Shown: one piece after another, positions 16,944 through 24,691 of the stretch | How positions within the stretch are numbered: position 1 is the first letter of the stretch | Layout: each line of letters begins with the position of its first letter | NCBI GenBank assembly: GCA_021740785.1 | Contig: JAIOZI010000038.1 | Span: 1-47,563, forward strand | DNA length: 47,563 nucleotides | Direction: 5' to 3' | Origin: Melioribacteraceae bacterium | GTDB lineage: Bacteria > Bacteroidota > Ignavibacteria > Ignavibacteriales > Melioribacteraceae | Notes under the pieces: generated by a model | What the model was told of the DNA's origin: nothing | What the model saw: only the letters and a program-made list of their open reading frames with translations | The model's database searches: none | Translations under genes and position numbers: made by a program

Positions 16944-19900
16944 ATGCAAATCTTTAAGAAATTGTTTGCTCTTCTTTTAGTTTTACTTTTTTCTGCTGCA
17001 ATTATTACCGCAGCCGAAGGTTTGGGTAAAACTAAAGATGGAAAAAACTATTTACCCGGTAAAATTGTAGTTAAATTAAAAAGCGATGGAATGAGTAATT
17101 CCGTTAACAGGGGAGCCTTATCTGCCGTAATTGCACAAATATCAGCTAGTAATGCTGAGCCTGTTTTCGATAATCTCAAAAATTATCAACTAAAATATAA
17201 ACTCAATTTGCAGAATGTTTTTCAATTAGATGTTAGCATTGCTTCTGATATTGAAGAACTGAGTAAACAATTGGAGAAGGAATCTTACGTTGAATATGCT
17301 GAACCAAGTTATGTAGACAGACTCGATGCAACTGTCGACGATCCGCTTTATTCGTCTCAACAACACTTGCCCCAGGTTAATGCCGAGGAAGCGTGGGATA
17401 TATCATTTGGTTCTAGTGATGTAATAATCGGGATTTTGGATACCGGCGTGGATTGGGACCATGAGGATTTAGAACGTTCGATTTGGTCGAACGAAGACGA
17501 AATTGCTGATAATGGTATAGATGATGATGCCAACGGTTATATTGATGATATCCGCGGCTGGGATTTTGTTACCGGTATTACAAATGCTTATCCCGGTGAA
17601 GATGCAAATGATCCTGACAATGATCCTATGGATTTTGACGGACACGGAACGCACGTTGCCGGATTAGCTGCAGCCGAAACCGATAATGGCGTTGGTGTTG
17701 CAACTCTAGCCGGAGGAGCTTCAATTATGCCCCTGAGAGTTGGCTGGCACGGCACAGATGGTTTAGGTTATGTGAACAGTACTTTCGCAGCACAGGCTTA
17801 TACCTATGCTGCCGATAACGGTGCGCGTGTTACCAATCAAAGTTCAGGGAATTCAGGGCAGGTAATTATAGATGCCGCATTTTATGCATTTCAAAATAAT
17901 GTTATTATTTTTGAATCTGCAGGTAACTCCGATGATAATACGCCAAGTGCTTTGGGAAGTCAAACTTTTGTAATGAGCGTTGCTGCGGTTGATGATTTTG
18001 ATGAGAAGGCATACTATTCAAGTTTCGGTGAGTATGTTGATATTTCGTCGCCCGGCGGTGAATTTCAAGGAAGCTCAAATGGCTTGTTGAGTACTGTTGT
18101 TTTCCCTTCTGATTTTTACGGCGGTGCAAAATACGCTAGGTTCCAGGGTACATCAATGGCAGCTCCGTTTGCCGCATCTTTGGCTGCGCTTATTCTCTCT
18201 CATGAACCGGAACTGGATAATGTTGATCTTTATACAAGAATGCAGGAATCTGCGGATACTTCAATTTATGATATAAATCCGGATTATGAAGGTTTACTCG
18301 GGGCGGGCAGGATAGATGCTTATCAAGCGCTCATAAGCAGCGCTGTTGCCGAGCCGTATTTTATGGTTGTGAATTGGAGTGTTGATGATTCCGACGGCAA
18401 CAATAACGGTAAAATTGATCCTGGTGAAACAGTAACATATAGTATCGACATGATTAACAAATGGCAGAATGCTCAGGGAGTTTCCGTTACACTTTCAACA
18501 GATGAAACATGGCCTTTGACGGTTTCAAATCCTACCGTCGTCTTAGGTGATGTTCCGGGAATTAAAGGAGGTGAAAGCTCAATGGTAACTGCTGATTTCA
18601 CGGTTACTGCAGCAGCCGATGCTATTCCGCTGGCTGTTCCTTTTAATTTGGAAATGTCAGGCAGCGGCTTTAGTAAAACTGTAGCGCATAGCATTTCAAT
18701 CTCTCCAAATGTCTTGGTTGTTGCAGATTTCGATCAAAAAGATTTTGAAATTTTCGACTTCAGTGCTGAATATAGAGAAGCGCTTGCAGCGAATGATATA
18801 CCTTATGATTTGGTTTATTATCAAGATGGTGTGAACCAAACTTTGCTTAATAAATATACTATTGTTATTTGGGGATGCGAGTGGAGTTTCCCTTCTCTTG
18901 AAAGAGTCGACCGGGATATGATCGATAACTTTCTTCAAAACGGAGGATCATTTTTCTTATCAGGCCAGGATATTGGATGGGAACTTAACGAATCTACAGA
19001 TAATGTTGATGTAGATTTCTTTAATAATGTTCTAACTGCAGATTATCTTGGCGATGATGCAGGCACTACTATAATCTATGGCGTAGATGGTGATCCAATT
19101 ACAGACGGTTTTGAAATTGAGTTTCTTCAAAAAAGAAGAGCATTCAATGTAGAGGCTAACTCACAACAGTATCCTGATATTATTGAACCGATTAACGGAT
19201 CGCAAAAGATGCTTCAGTATGCCAATACTCAAGGCGGCGCTGTGCGGTATGACGGTGATCATAGGTTGATTTATTTTGGGTTCGCCGGGTTTGAAGCTAT
19301 TAACGGAGAATATATCCGCGAGCTTCTAATGAATAGAATTGTGAATTGGTTGAGTGGAATAGATTTGTATCACAATCCTCTGGGTGATACTGAAGATACC
19401 GAAAATGATTACTTGGTAACGGTTGAACTCAATGATGCATTAGGTTCAATTGATTCGGTATTCTTATTTTATGATGCAGTGGGATCTCCGCCTTACAGCA
19501 AAGTACTCATGAACTCTGTTGGTGACGGGATGTTTGAAGGATATATCCCCGCGCAAAGTGAAGGCACAACGGTTGATTATCTTATTTTTGCGAAATCGAC
19601 AAGCGGGAATTTTAGATTTTCTGATAACCTTCAATTTCATGTGGGTGCCGATAATGAAGCTCCGACTCTTGCTCTTTTAAATAGTTTCTTTGAAACTACA
19701 GTCAATCCGTTCGGTCCGGCTCCTTTCGAATTCCAAGTTGAATTAAAAGATAACATGGGAATTGATCCGGCTTCGGCAAAAATTTATTTCTGGGCTGAGG
19801 GAGTTGAACAGGATAGTTCATTATTAACATTATTCGGCAGTGATGTTTATACAGGCACTTTTGAATTTGCCGAACCGCTTTTAAAAGGTACTGAAGTGAG

Positions 19901-20774
19901 CTATTATTTTTATGCCGAGGACAGTTCATCAAATAGAAATTCAGATACATCAGATACATATTCCTTTATAATTGATACTACACAAGTAATTGATGATTTT
20001 GAAAACGGAACTGCATTTTGGGATTTGGGCACCGGCTGGGGATTGAACAGTACGCAGTCAAACAGCGGTAATTATTCAATTGACGACAGCCCGTCAGGTA
20101 ACTACAACAATAATGAAGATAATCCGTTGACACTGATGATACCTTTTAACTTAAGCGTGTATCAATATGCTCAATTGTCATTCTTCATGAAGTACACAAT
20201 TGAAAACGGTAAAGATACTTTGTTTGTTGAAGCGAGCAATGATGACGGTGTAAACTGGAACCCGGTCGCTAATTTCACCGGTGTATCATTTAGTTTTAGA
20301 GAAAAGACAGCAGATCTATCTAATTATACCGGTCCGGGTAACGAAAGTGTTTGGGTAAGATATCGAATGGTAACCGATGAATCCGGAGTACAGATTGGCG
20401 TTTGGTTGGATGATGTATCCATCGATGTTTCATACGATTCGGTTACGGCTGTAAATGATGATTTAGCCGGATTGCCTGAGCAGTTCCAGTTAAAACAAAA
20501 TTATCCGAATCCTTTTAATCCAACTACAACAATTCGGTATGCAGTTCCAGTTGTTGCGGATATTACGGTAAAAATATTTGATGTTCTTGGAAGAGAGGTT
20601 ACAACCTTAATTAATAATCAAAAAATTGATGCCGGATATCATGAGGTTAATTGGAATGGAATGAACCAATACGGACAGCAAGCTGCTACCGGGGTCTATT
20701 TTTACAGGATTGAAGCACGCGGTGTAAACGGGCAGACATTTGTCGAATCCCGCAAGATGATGCTTCTTAAATAA
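16944..20774 (+). CDS. secreted subtilisin-like serine protease with T9SS type A sorting domain
   Basis: A 1276-residue S8 peptidase. Signal peptide at residues 1-24, then a propeptide-like region (about 38-125, starting LPGKIVVKLK as in fervidolysin-type proteases), then the catalytic domain (about 150-470) with the triad D166 (ILDTGVD), H234 (DGHGTHVAG) and S404 (GTSMAAP), and oxyanion N328 (AGNSDD). Downstream are beta-sandwich segments, a Thr/Asp-rich middle, a region resembling a type-1 glutamine amidotransferase-like fold (about 590-800), and at about 1185-1276 a T9SS sorting domain with YPNPFNPTTTIRY and GVYFYRIEA. It is therefore exported by Sec and then across the outer membrane by the type IX system. 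GGAGG precedes the ATG. Confidence 0.93.
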   Translation: MQIFKKLFALLLVLLFSAAIITAAEGLGKTKDGKNYLPGKIVVKLKSDGMSNSVNRGALSAVIAQISASNAEPVFDNLKNYQLKYKLNLQNVFQLDVSIASDIEELSKQLEKESYVEYAEPSYVDRLDATVDDPLYSSQQHLPQVNAEEAWDISFGSSDVIIGILDTGVDWDHEDLERSIWSNEDEIADNGIDDDANGYIDDIRGWDFVTGITNAYPGEDANDPDNDPMDFDGHGTHVAGLAAAETDNGVGVATLAGGASIMPLRVGWHGTDGLGYVNSTFAAQAYTYAADNGARVTNQSSGNSGQVIIDAAFYAFQNNVIIFESAGNSDDNTPSALGSQTFVMSVAAVDDFDEKAYYSSFGEYVDISSPGGEFQGSSNGLLSTVVFPSDFYGGAKYARFQGTSMAAPFAASLAALILSHEPELDNVDLYTRMQESADTSIYDINPDYEGLLGAGRIDAYQALISSAVAEPYFMVVNWSVDDSDGNNNGKIDPGETVTYSIDMINKWQNAQGVSVTLSTDETWPLTVSNPTVVLGDVPGIKGGESSMVTADFTVTAAADAIPLAVPFNLEMSGSGFSKTVAHSISISPNVLVVADFDQKDFEIFDFSAEYREALAANDIPYDLVYYQDGVNQTLLNKYTIVIWGCEWSFPSLERVDRDMIDNFLQNGGSFFLSGQDIGWELNESTDNVDVDFFNNVLTADYLGDDAGTTIIYGVDGDPITDGFEIEFLQKRRAFNVEANSQQYPDIIEPINGSQKMLQYANTQGGAVRYDGDHRLIYFGFAGFEAINGEYIRELLMNRIVNWLSGIDLYHNPLGDTEDTENDYLVTVELNDALGSIDSVFLFYDAVGSPPYSKVLMNSVGDGMFEGYIPAQSEGTTVDYLIFAKSTSGNFRFSDNLQFHVGADNEAPTLALLNSFFETTVNPFGPAPFEFQVELKDNMGIDPASAKIYFWAEGVEQDSSLLTLFGSDVYTGTFEFAEPLLKGTEVSYYFYAEDSSSNRNSDTSDTYSFIIDTTQVIDDFENGTAFWDLGTGWGLNSTQSNSGNYSIDDSPSGNYNNNEDNPLTLMIPFNLSVYQYAQLSFFMKYTIENGKDTLFVEASNDDGVNWNPVANFTGVSFSFREKTADLSNYTGPGNESVWVRYRMVTDESGVQIGVWLDDVSIDVSYDSVTAVNDDLAGLPEQFQLKQNYPNPFNPTTTIRYAVPVVADITVKIFDVLGREVTTLINNQKIDAGYHEVNWNGMNQYGQQAATGVYFYRIEARGVNGQTFVESRKMMLLK

Positions 20775-20795
20775 GATCAGATTAATCTAATTATA

Positions 20796-20832
20796 AAACT
20801 CCCGTTATCTCATGATTACGGGAGTTTTTTTT
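20796..20832 (+). terminator. terminator of the subtilisin gene
   Basis: AAACTCCCGT (20796-20805) and ACGGGAGTTT (20818-20827) form a 10-bp stem with a 12-base loop followed by T residues. Confidence 0.9.
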
Positions 20833-20977
20833 GTCAAGTCCCACAATTTTCACACAGTCTCTTTATGTCGGCGATTGATGTGAACCGAAGGATAGCATGT
20901 ACCTGTGCTACAATCGCAGCAATGTTAACTTGAGCAATTTCTAAAAGGGATACGCTTTTTATGTTCGCTGCCTACAG

Positions 20978-21084
20978 GATTAGCCCCGTGAGATAATATA
21001 GAAGAAAAAAGAAGAGATTAGAGAATGTTTACCTATTAAATAAAAAATAAATAGGCTAATAAGAACTATCTCACGGGGTTAATC
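20978..21084. promoter_or_regulatory. 18-base inverted repeat pair, candidate AbiEi operator
   Basis: GATTAGCCCCGTGAGATA (20978-20995) is the inverse complement of 21067-21084 at 17 of 18 positions, with 71 AT-rich bases between. A second small inverted repeat, CCTATT and AATAGG, lies inside. The right arm ends 64 bases before the antitoxin gene. AbiEi antitoxins are known to repress their own operon by binding paired inverted repeats in the promoter, which this arrangement matches; a small transposable element is the alternative. Confidence 0.5.
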
Positions 21085-21148
21085 TATTTGTTGATTATTA
21101 CGGATAATCTCTCTAAATTTGCATGGTAAGTCCAAATAACATGGACAT

Positions 21149-21811
21149 ATGCTGCAAAATATGAGAGCAATTCAAAAAATAAGAGAGAGTATTAAAGAAG
21201 AGGTTTTCAACTACACACAGGTTATCGAAGCGCTTAAAGAGTATAGAAAACCGCGTGATGTAATTAACCGTCTTTTAAAGAACCGTGATATAATTAGGGT
21301 GAAAAAAGGGCTTTATATTTTTGGAGAAGTATGGCGAAAAAAAGCTTACAGTGTGGAATTATTGGCAAACTTAATTTACGGACCCTCGATTATAAGCAGT
21401 GATTACATTCTCTCGGGAAACGGACTAATTCCGGAGCGGGTAAAGACTATTACGTCTGTAACAACGGGAAGATCAAAGTCTTTTAATACACCGGTCGGTA
21501 AGTTTAGCTACAAGCATCTAAACAAAGAACGATTTTCCTTTGGTATCGAAATTAATAAAACGAGTGACGGGCAATATATTACTGCAAATCCTTTAAAAGC
21601 ATTAACGGATAAAATCTGGCTGGATAAAAGGTTTAAACCGACTTCCCCAAAATCTTATGAAGCATATCTATTTGATGATTTGAGAATTGACCCGTATTTT
21701 TTGATAAACTTTCTTGATAAAGAATTCATTGAACAGCTTAATGAAGTTTATTCAGCGAGAAAAATCACTTGGTTTGTAGATTTCATAAAAACAAAATTTT
21801 CGATTAAATGA
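21149..21811 (+). CDS. AbiEi-type antitoxin (type IV toxin-antitoxin)
   Basis: A 220-residue protein with an N-terminal winged-helix region (about residues 17-60: VIEALKEYRKPRDVINRLLKNRDIIRVKKGLYIFG) typical of AbiEi-family transcriptional autoregulators and antitoxins, followed by the C-terminal antitoxin domain. It overlaps the next gene by four bases (ATGA), so the two are translationally coupled. Family members repress the operon and counteract the AbiEii nucleotidyltransferase without direct binding. A second ATG at codon 5 (21161) could be the true start; neither has a good ribosome binding site. Confidence 0.8.
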   Translation: MLQNMRAIQKIRESIKEEVFNYTQVIEALKEYRKPRDVINRLLKNRDIIRVKKGLYIFGEVWRKKAYSVELLANLIYGPSIISSDYILSGNGLIPERVKTITSVTTGRSKSFNTPVGKFSYKHLNKERFSFGIEINKTSDGQYITANPLKALTDKIWLDKRFKPTSPKSYEAYLFDDLRIDPYFLINFLDKEFIEQLNEVYSARKITWFVDFIKTKFSIK

Positions 21812-22674
21812 ACAACCTACTAAAACAACTTATATCAAAACCACTGCCGGATACAGAGGCAGAAATTTTACAGCTATTAAGAGAATCACTGCAGTCTTTA
21901 GCATTGTTAGGGTTGTGGCGTTCCAACTTTTTTGAACATGCTGCATTCTACGGCGGCACTGCACTAAGAATTCTTTATGGCTTAGACAGGTTTTCAGAAG
22001 ATTTGGATTTTTCTTTGTTGAAACCAAATGCAGATTTTACTTTTGAAAAATACCGGGATTCTATATTAAGAGAATTGGAAGCCTTCGGTTTTAAAGTCGA
22101 GTTTACTGTAAAAGAGAAAAGCATAAATTCCGAAATAGAGTCTGCCTTCATTAAAACTAATACTTTGGAGCAGTTGATTTTAATCGAAGCACCTGAAAAT
22201 ATTGTTTCTTCTATCAATAAACAAAACAAACTAAAAATAAAATTAGAGGTTGATACAAATCCTCCGCCAGGATTCGAGACTGAAATGAAATATGTTTTTT
22301 CACCGATTCAATTTGCTGTTAAGTCATTTACTCTTCCTTCATTATTTGCGGGGAAAATGCATGCACTTTTATGCAGAAAATGGAAAACCCGTGTTAAAGG
22401 AAGAGATTGGTATGACTTTGCCTGGTATGTAGGGAACTATCCGGAATTAAATCTTAAACATCTCGAAGAAAGAATGCGACAGTCAGGCGATTATAAAGAT
22501 GATTCGGAGTTAACTGCTAAGAAGTTTTTTGAGCGTCTTAACAAAACCATTGATAAACTTAACATAGAGAAAGCTAGGGAAGAAGTTGAGCCATTTGTTG
22601 ATAATAATATATCGCTTGAACTTTGGTCTAGAGAATTTTTCAAAGCGGCTGCGGAAAAAATAAAAATAGATTAA
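21808..22674 (+). CDS. AbiEii/AbiGii-type nucleotidyltransferase toxin
   Basis: A 288-residue nucleotidyltransferase-fold protein. The signature is complete: G49-G50-T51 in YGGTALRILYG, then D65-L-D67 in SEDLDFSLL, the metal-binding pair. Downstream K and D motifs are seen in KMHALLCRKWKTRVKGRDWYD, matching the AbiEii motifs III and IV. Members act on nucleotides or tRNA 3' ends and stop growth, causing abortive phage infection or plasmid stabilisation. All key residues are kept, so the toxin looks intact. It is the second gene of the pair. Confidence 0.88.
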   Translation: MNNLLKQLISKPLPDTEAEILQLLRESLQSLALLGLWRSNFFEHAAFYGGTALRILYGLDRFSEDLDFSLLKPNADFTFEKYRDSILRELEAFGFKVEFTVKEKSINSEIESAFIKTNTLEQLILIEAPENIVSSINKQNKLKIKLEVDTNPPPGFETEMKYVFSPIQFAVKSFTLPSLFAGKMHALLCRKWKTRVKGRDWYDFAWYVGNYPELNLKHLEERMRQSGDYKDDSELTAKKFFERLNKTIDKLNIEKAREEVEPFVDNNISLELWSREFFKAAAEKIKID

Positions 22675-22685
22675 CCAGAACTCAA

Positions 22686-22867
22686 ATGCGGCCTGCCTAT
22701 CGGCAGACAGGCTAAAGCCCTTTACTTTTTCTTGCGTTTTATTTAATCCGTCCACTGAAGTGGACGGCAAAGAAAAACATCTATATTGCAGTTGGCTTCA
22801 GCCAACGGAATACAAAATTATAAAAATGTTATGGGCTTTAGCCCCATTGCTTTTGTCTTTGCTAATA
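22686..22867. repeat. REP-type multi-hairpin unit upstream of the transposase
   Basis: Contains a GCCTGCCTATCGGCAGACAGGC hairpin cluster (22691-22712, stem pairs GCCTG and CAGGC), a 9-bp stem CCGTCCACT GA AGTGGACGG (22748-22767), CAGTTGGCT TC AGCCAACGG (22789-22808, one mismatch) and GGGCTTTAGCCC (22833-22844). The order and spacing of the stems match the 240 bp element at 5612-5852, and match the unit downstream of the transposase. Confidence 0.8.
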
Positions 22868-22892
22868 CATTTTCACAAAAAAGGAGAATAAA

Positions 22893-23327
22893 ATGAGTTG
22901 GATTAGAATTTGGGTTCATCTTGTTTTCTCAACAAAGAACAGAGAAGCATTTTTTACTTCAAGAGAAACAAGAGAAAAACTAATAGAACACATAAAAACA
23001 AATGCAAAGAAAAAAGATATTTGGCTTGAGGAGATTAATGGAGATAAGGATCACTTGCATTGCTTAATCTCACTTGGCAGAGATCAAACAATAAGCAAAA
23101 TATCCCAGCTAATAAAAGGGGAATCCTCAAAATGGATAAATGATGAAAAGTTAACAAAAGCAAAATTTTCCTGGCAGGACGATTACTGGGCAGTAAGTGC
23201 AAGTGAATCACACTTAAAAAGTGTAAAAGAATATATAAGAAATCAAGAAGAACATCATAAAACAAAAAGCTTTACAGAAGAAGTGGATGATTTTATGAAG
23301 AAGTATGGATGGGAGTATGTTAAGTAA
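22893..23327 (+). mobile_element. IS200-like / REP-associated Y1 transposase gene
   Basis: A 144-residue Y1 HUH single-strand transposase. The metal-binding HUH motif is H54-L-H56 in KDHLHCLIS and the catalytic tyrosine is Y114 in VKEYIRNQEEHH, with Q118 as the further metal ligand; the length is that of IS200/IS605 TnpA. The flanks are repeated palindromic units of the same family on both sides, as for REP-associated tyrosine transposases, which nick and mobilise stem-loop ends as single strands. No tnpB is present. The HUH and tyrosine motifs are both intact, so activity is plausible. GGAG lies upstream of the ATG. Confidence 0.88.
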
Positions 23328-23336
23328 AAGAATGAG

Positions 23337-23505
23337 TCTAAAGCCCTTTACTTTTTCTTTTGTTTTATTTAATCCGTCCACTGAAGTGGACGGCAATAAA
23401 AAGATAAAAGCAAAAATTGATATTGCCGTTGGCTTCAGCCAACGGAAGATAAAATTACAAAAATATTTTGGGCTTCAGCCACATTGCCTTTATCTTTGCT
23501 AATAT
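23337..23505. repeat. REP-type multi-hairpin unit downstream of the transposase
   Basis: Same layout as the upstream unit: CCGTCCACT GA AGTGGACGG (23374-23393), CCGTTGGCT TC AGCCAACGG (23426-23445, perfect 9-bp stem) and GGGCTTCAGCC (23470-23480), with matching spacer words TTTACTTTTTCTTTTGTTTT and TTTGTCTTTGCTAAT-like flanks. Confidence 0.8.
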
Positions 23506-23523
23506 TTTGTTGAGCAATAAAAT

Positions 23524-23655
23524 GAGGGTAAAGCTCTTTTGTTTTTTTGTTTTATTTAATCAGCCCACTTGCTGAAGGCATCCCCTTGGGAAAAGTGGAC
23601 GGCAATAAAAAGAGAAGAGTATATATAGAAATTGCTGTCGACTTCAGCCAACCTC
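23524..23655. repeat. degenerate third REP-type unit
   Basis: The TTTAATC leader, a broken first stem (CCACTT ... AAAGTGG around an insertion carrying GCTGAAGGCATCCCCTTGGG) and a broken second stem (GCTGTCGACTTCAGCCAACC) can be recognised. It reads into the thioredoxin remnant that follows. Confidence 0.65.
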
Positions 23656-24161
23656 CCGTGGTTGATTATATCGTTGAAAACTATGTTGTAAAAGATGATT
23701 TATGTTTGGATGAACAAACAGAAAATTCTATTCATAATAGAATAAATCAAAGTAGACTATTGGCATTGGGAAAAGAAGCGCCCAACTTTAAATTGCCGGA
23801 TATAAATAATAACGACATAGAATTATACAATATAAATACAGATAAACTTCTTCTTATTTTCTACACAAGCTGGTGTCCGCATTGTCAAGAATTACTTCCC
23901 GAAATCAATAAACTTTATAAGAAGAAAAAATCATTTGAGGTGGTTGCTGTTTCTCTCGACGAAGAAAAAGAAGATTGGATAAATTTTATTAATGAAAATG
24001 ATCTGAATTGGATTAATGTTTCAGACCTCAAAGGTTGGAACAGCGATGCAGCAAAGAAATATTATATTTATGCAACTCCAACTCTGTTTATGTTAGATGC
24101 GAATAAAAATATCCTAGACAGACCAACAAACCTTTTTGAAATCAAAACTTTGCTTGATTAA
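23656..24161 (+). pseudogene. 5'-truncated TlpA/ResA-type thioredoxin fold protein
   Basis: An open frame runs from 23547 to 24161 (204 residues), but its first 36 residues or so are translated REP repeat (the degenerate unit at 23524-23655), so the original gene begins inside it. What remains is the C-terminal part of a thiol-disulphide protein: TlpA-like core with C110-P-H-C113 in TSWCPHC and the cis-Pro in ATPTLFML. TlpA and ResA proteins normally have a signal peptide and an N-terminal domain before this; neither is here. The catalytic pair is intact, so a cytoplasmic protein could still be made, but export has been lost. The gene is followed by a hairpin at 24162-24205. Confidence 0.7.
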
Positions 24162-24205
24162 GCATCTAAGGTGAATTACCTAAAATAGTTTTCACCTATA
24201 GATGC
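24162..24205 (+). terminator. hairpin directly after the thioredoxin remnant
   Basis: GCATCTAAGGTGAA (24162-24175) and TTCACCTATAGATGC (24191-24205) form a long imperfect stem (about 14 pairs, one bulge) starting one base after the stop codon. No T-run follows, so it may be a stabilising 3' hairpin instead of a classical terminator. Two shorter hairpins (CTTTC/GAAAG and AGTTTA/TAAACT) follow before 24288. Confidence 0.5.
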
Positions 24206-24287
24206 CAACATTTGCAAGATCAAGAGAAGTGCTTTCTTACATAGAAAGTCTCTCAATAACCCCAGTTTAGCAGTAAACTACAGTGCC

Positions 24288-24593
24288 CTACAAATTGATA
24301 AGACTATTTTCAGAACCAAATGGATTAAGCACAAAGTCATCTGATTCATCATCATTTAAGTAATATTTGCCGTCAAGAAGATATCTAAATTGATATTTCT
24401 TATCCTTTTCCAAATCCAATGTGATTGAAAATGATCCGTCTTTCAATTTCTTCATCTGATGTACCGTAGGGTTCCATTCATTGAATTCACCAATTAAACT
24501 TATTTGACCGGCTTCTTTTACTTCTGTGTTGGGAATCTTAAAAGTTACTTTGCAAACGGGTTTACTTTTGAGAGGTTTTTTTACTATTGCCAT
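24288..24593 (-). CDS. CBM48 glycogen-binding domain protein
   Basis: A 101-residue protein that is essentially one CBM48 / AMPK-beta type carbohydrate-binding module: VTFKIP, then ISLIGEFNEWNP, DGSFSITLDLEKDKKYQFRYLLDGKYYLND, and FVLNPFGSENSLI, the typical order of glycogen-binding modules with the Trp of FNEWNP as ligand contact. There is no catalytic domain. Free-standing CBM48 proteins are common in this superphylum; a role in glycogen metabolism or in binding other proteins is inferred. GGGAG lies eight bases before the ATG. Confidence 0.82.
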   Translation of the reverse strand: MAIVKKPLKSKPVCKVTFKIPNTEVKEAGQISLIGEFNEWNPTVHQMKKLKDGSFSITLDLEKDKKYQFRYLLDGKYYLNDDESDDFVLNPFGSENSLINL

Positions 24594-24691
24594 TTTTTTA
24601 TGCTCCCAATTTGTTGCTTTAAAATAAAAAGAAATTTATCTGTTGACAAGGATTTATAAAGAAATTATCTGACAAAAAAAACATTTTCTTT

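Larger units (their letters stand above)
20775..21148. other. 374 bp intergenic region upstream of the AbiE pair
   Basis: No gene is visible. It holds the subtilisin terminator, a nested hairpin at 20871-20917 and a widely spaced 18-base inverted repeat at 20978-20995 and 21067-21084. The inverted repeat is the likely control region of the toxin-antitoxin operon. Confidence 0.6.
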
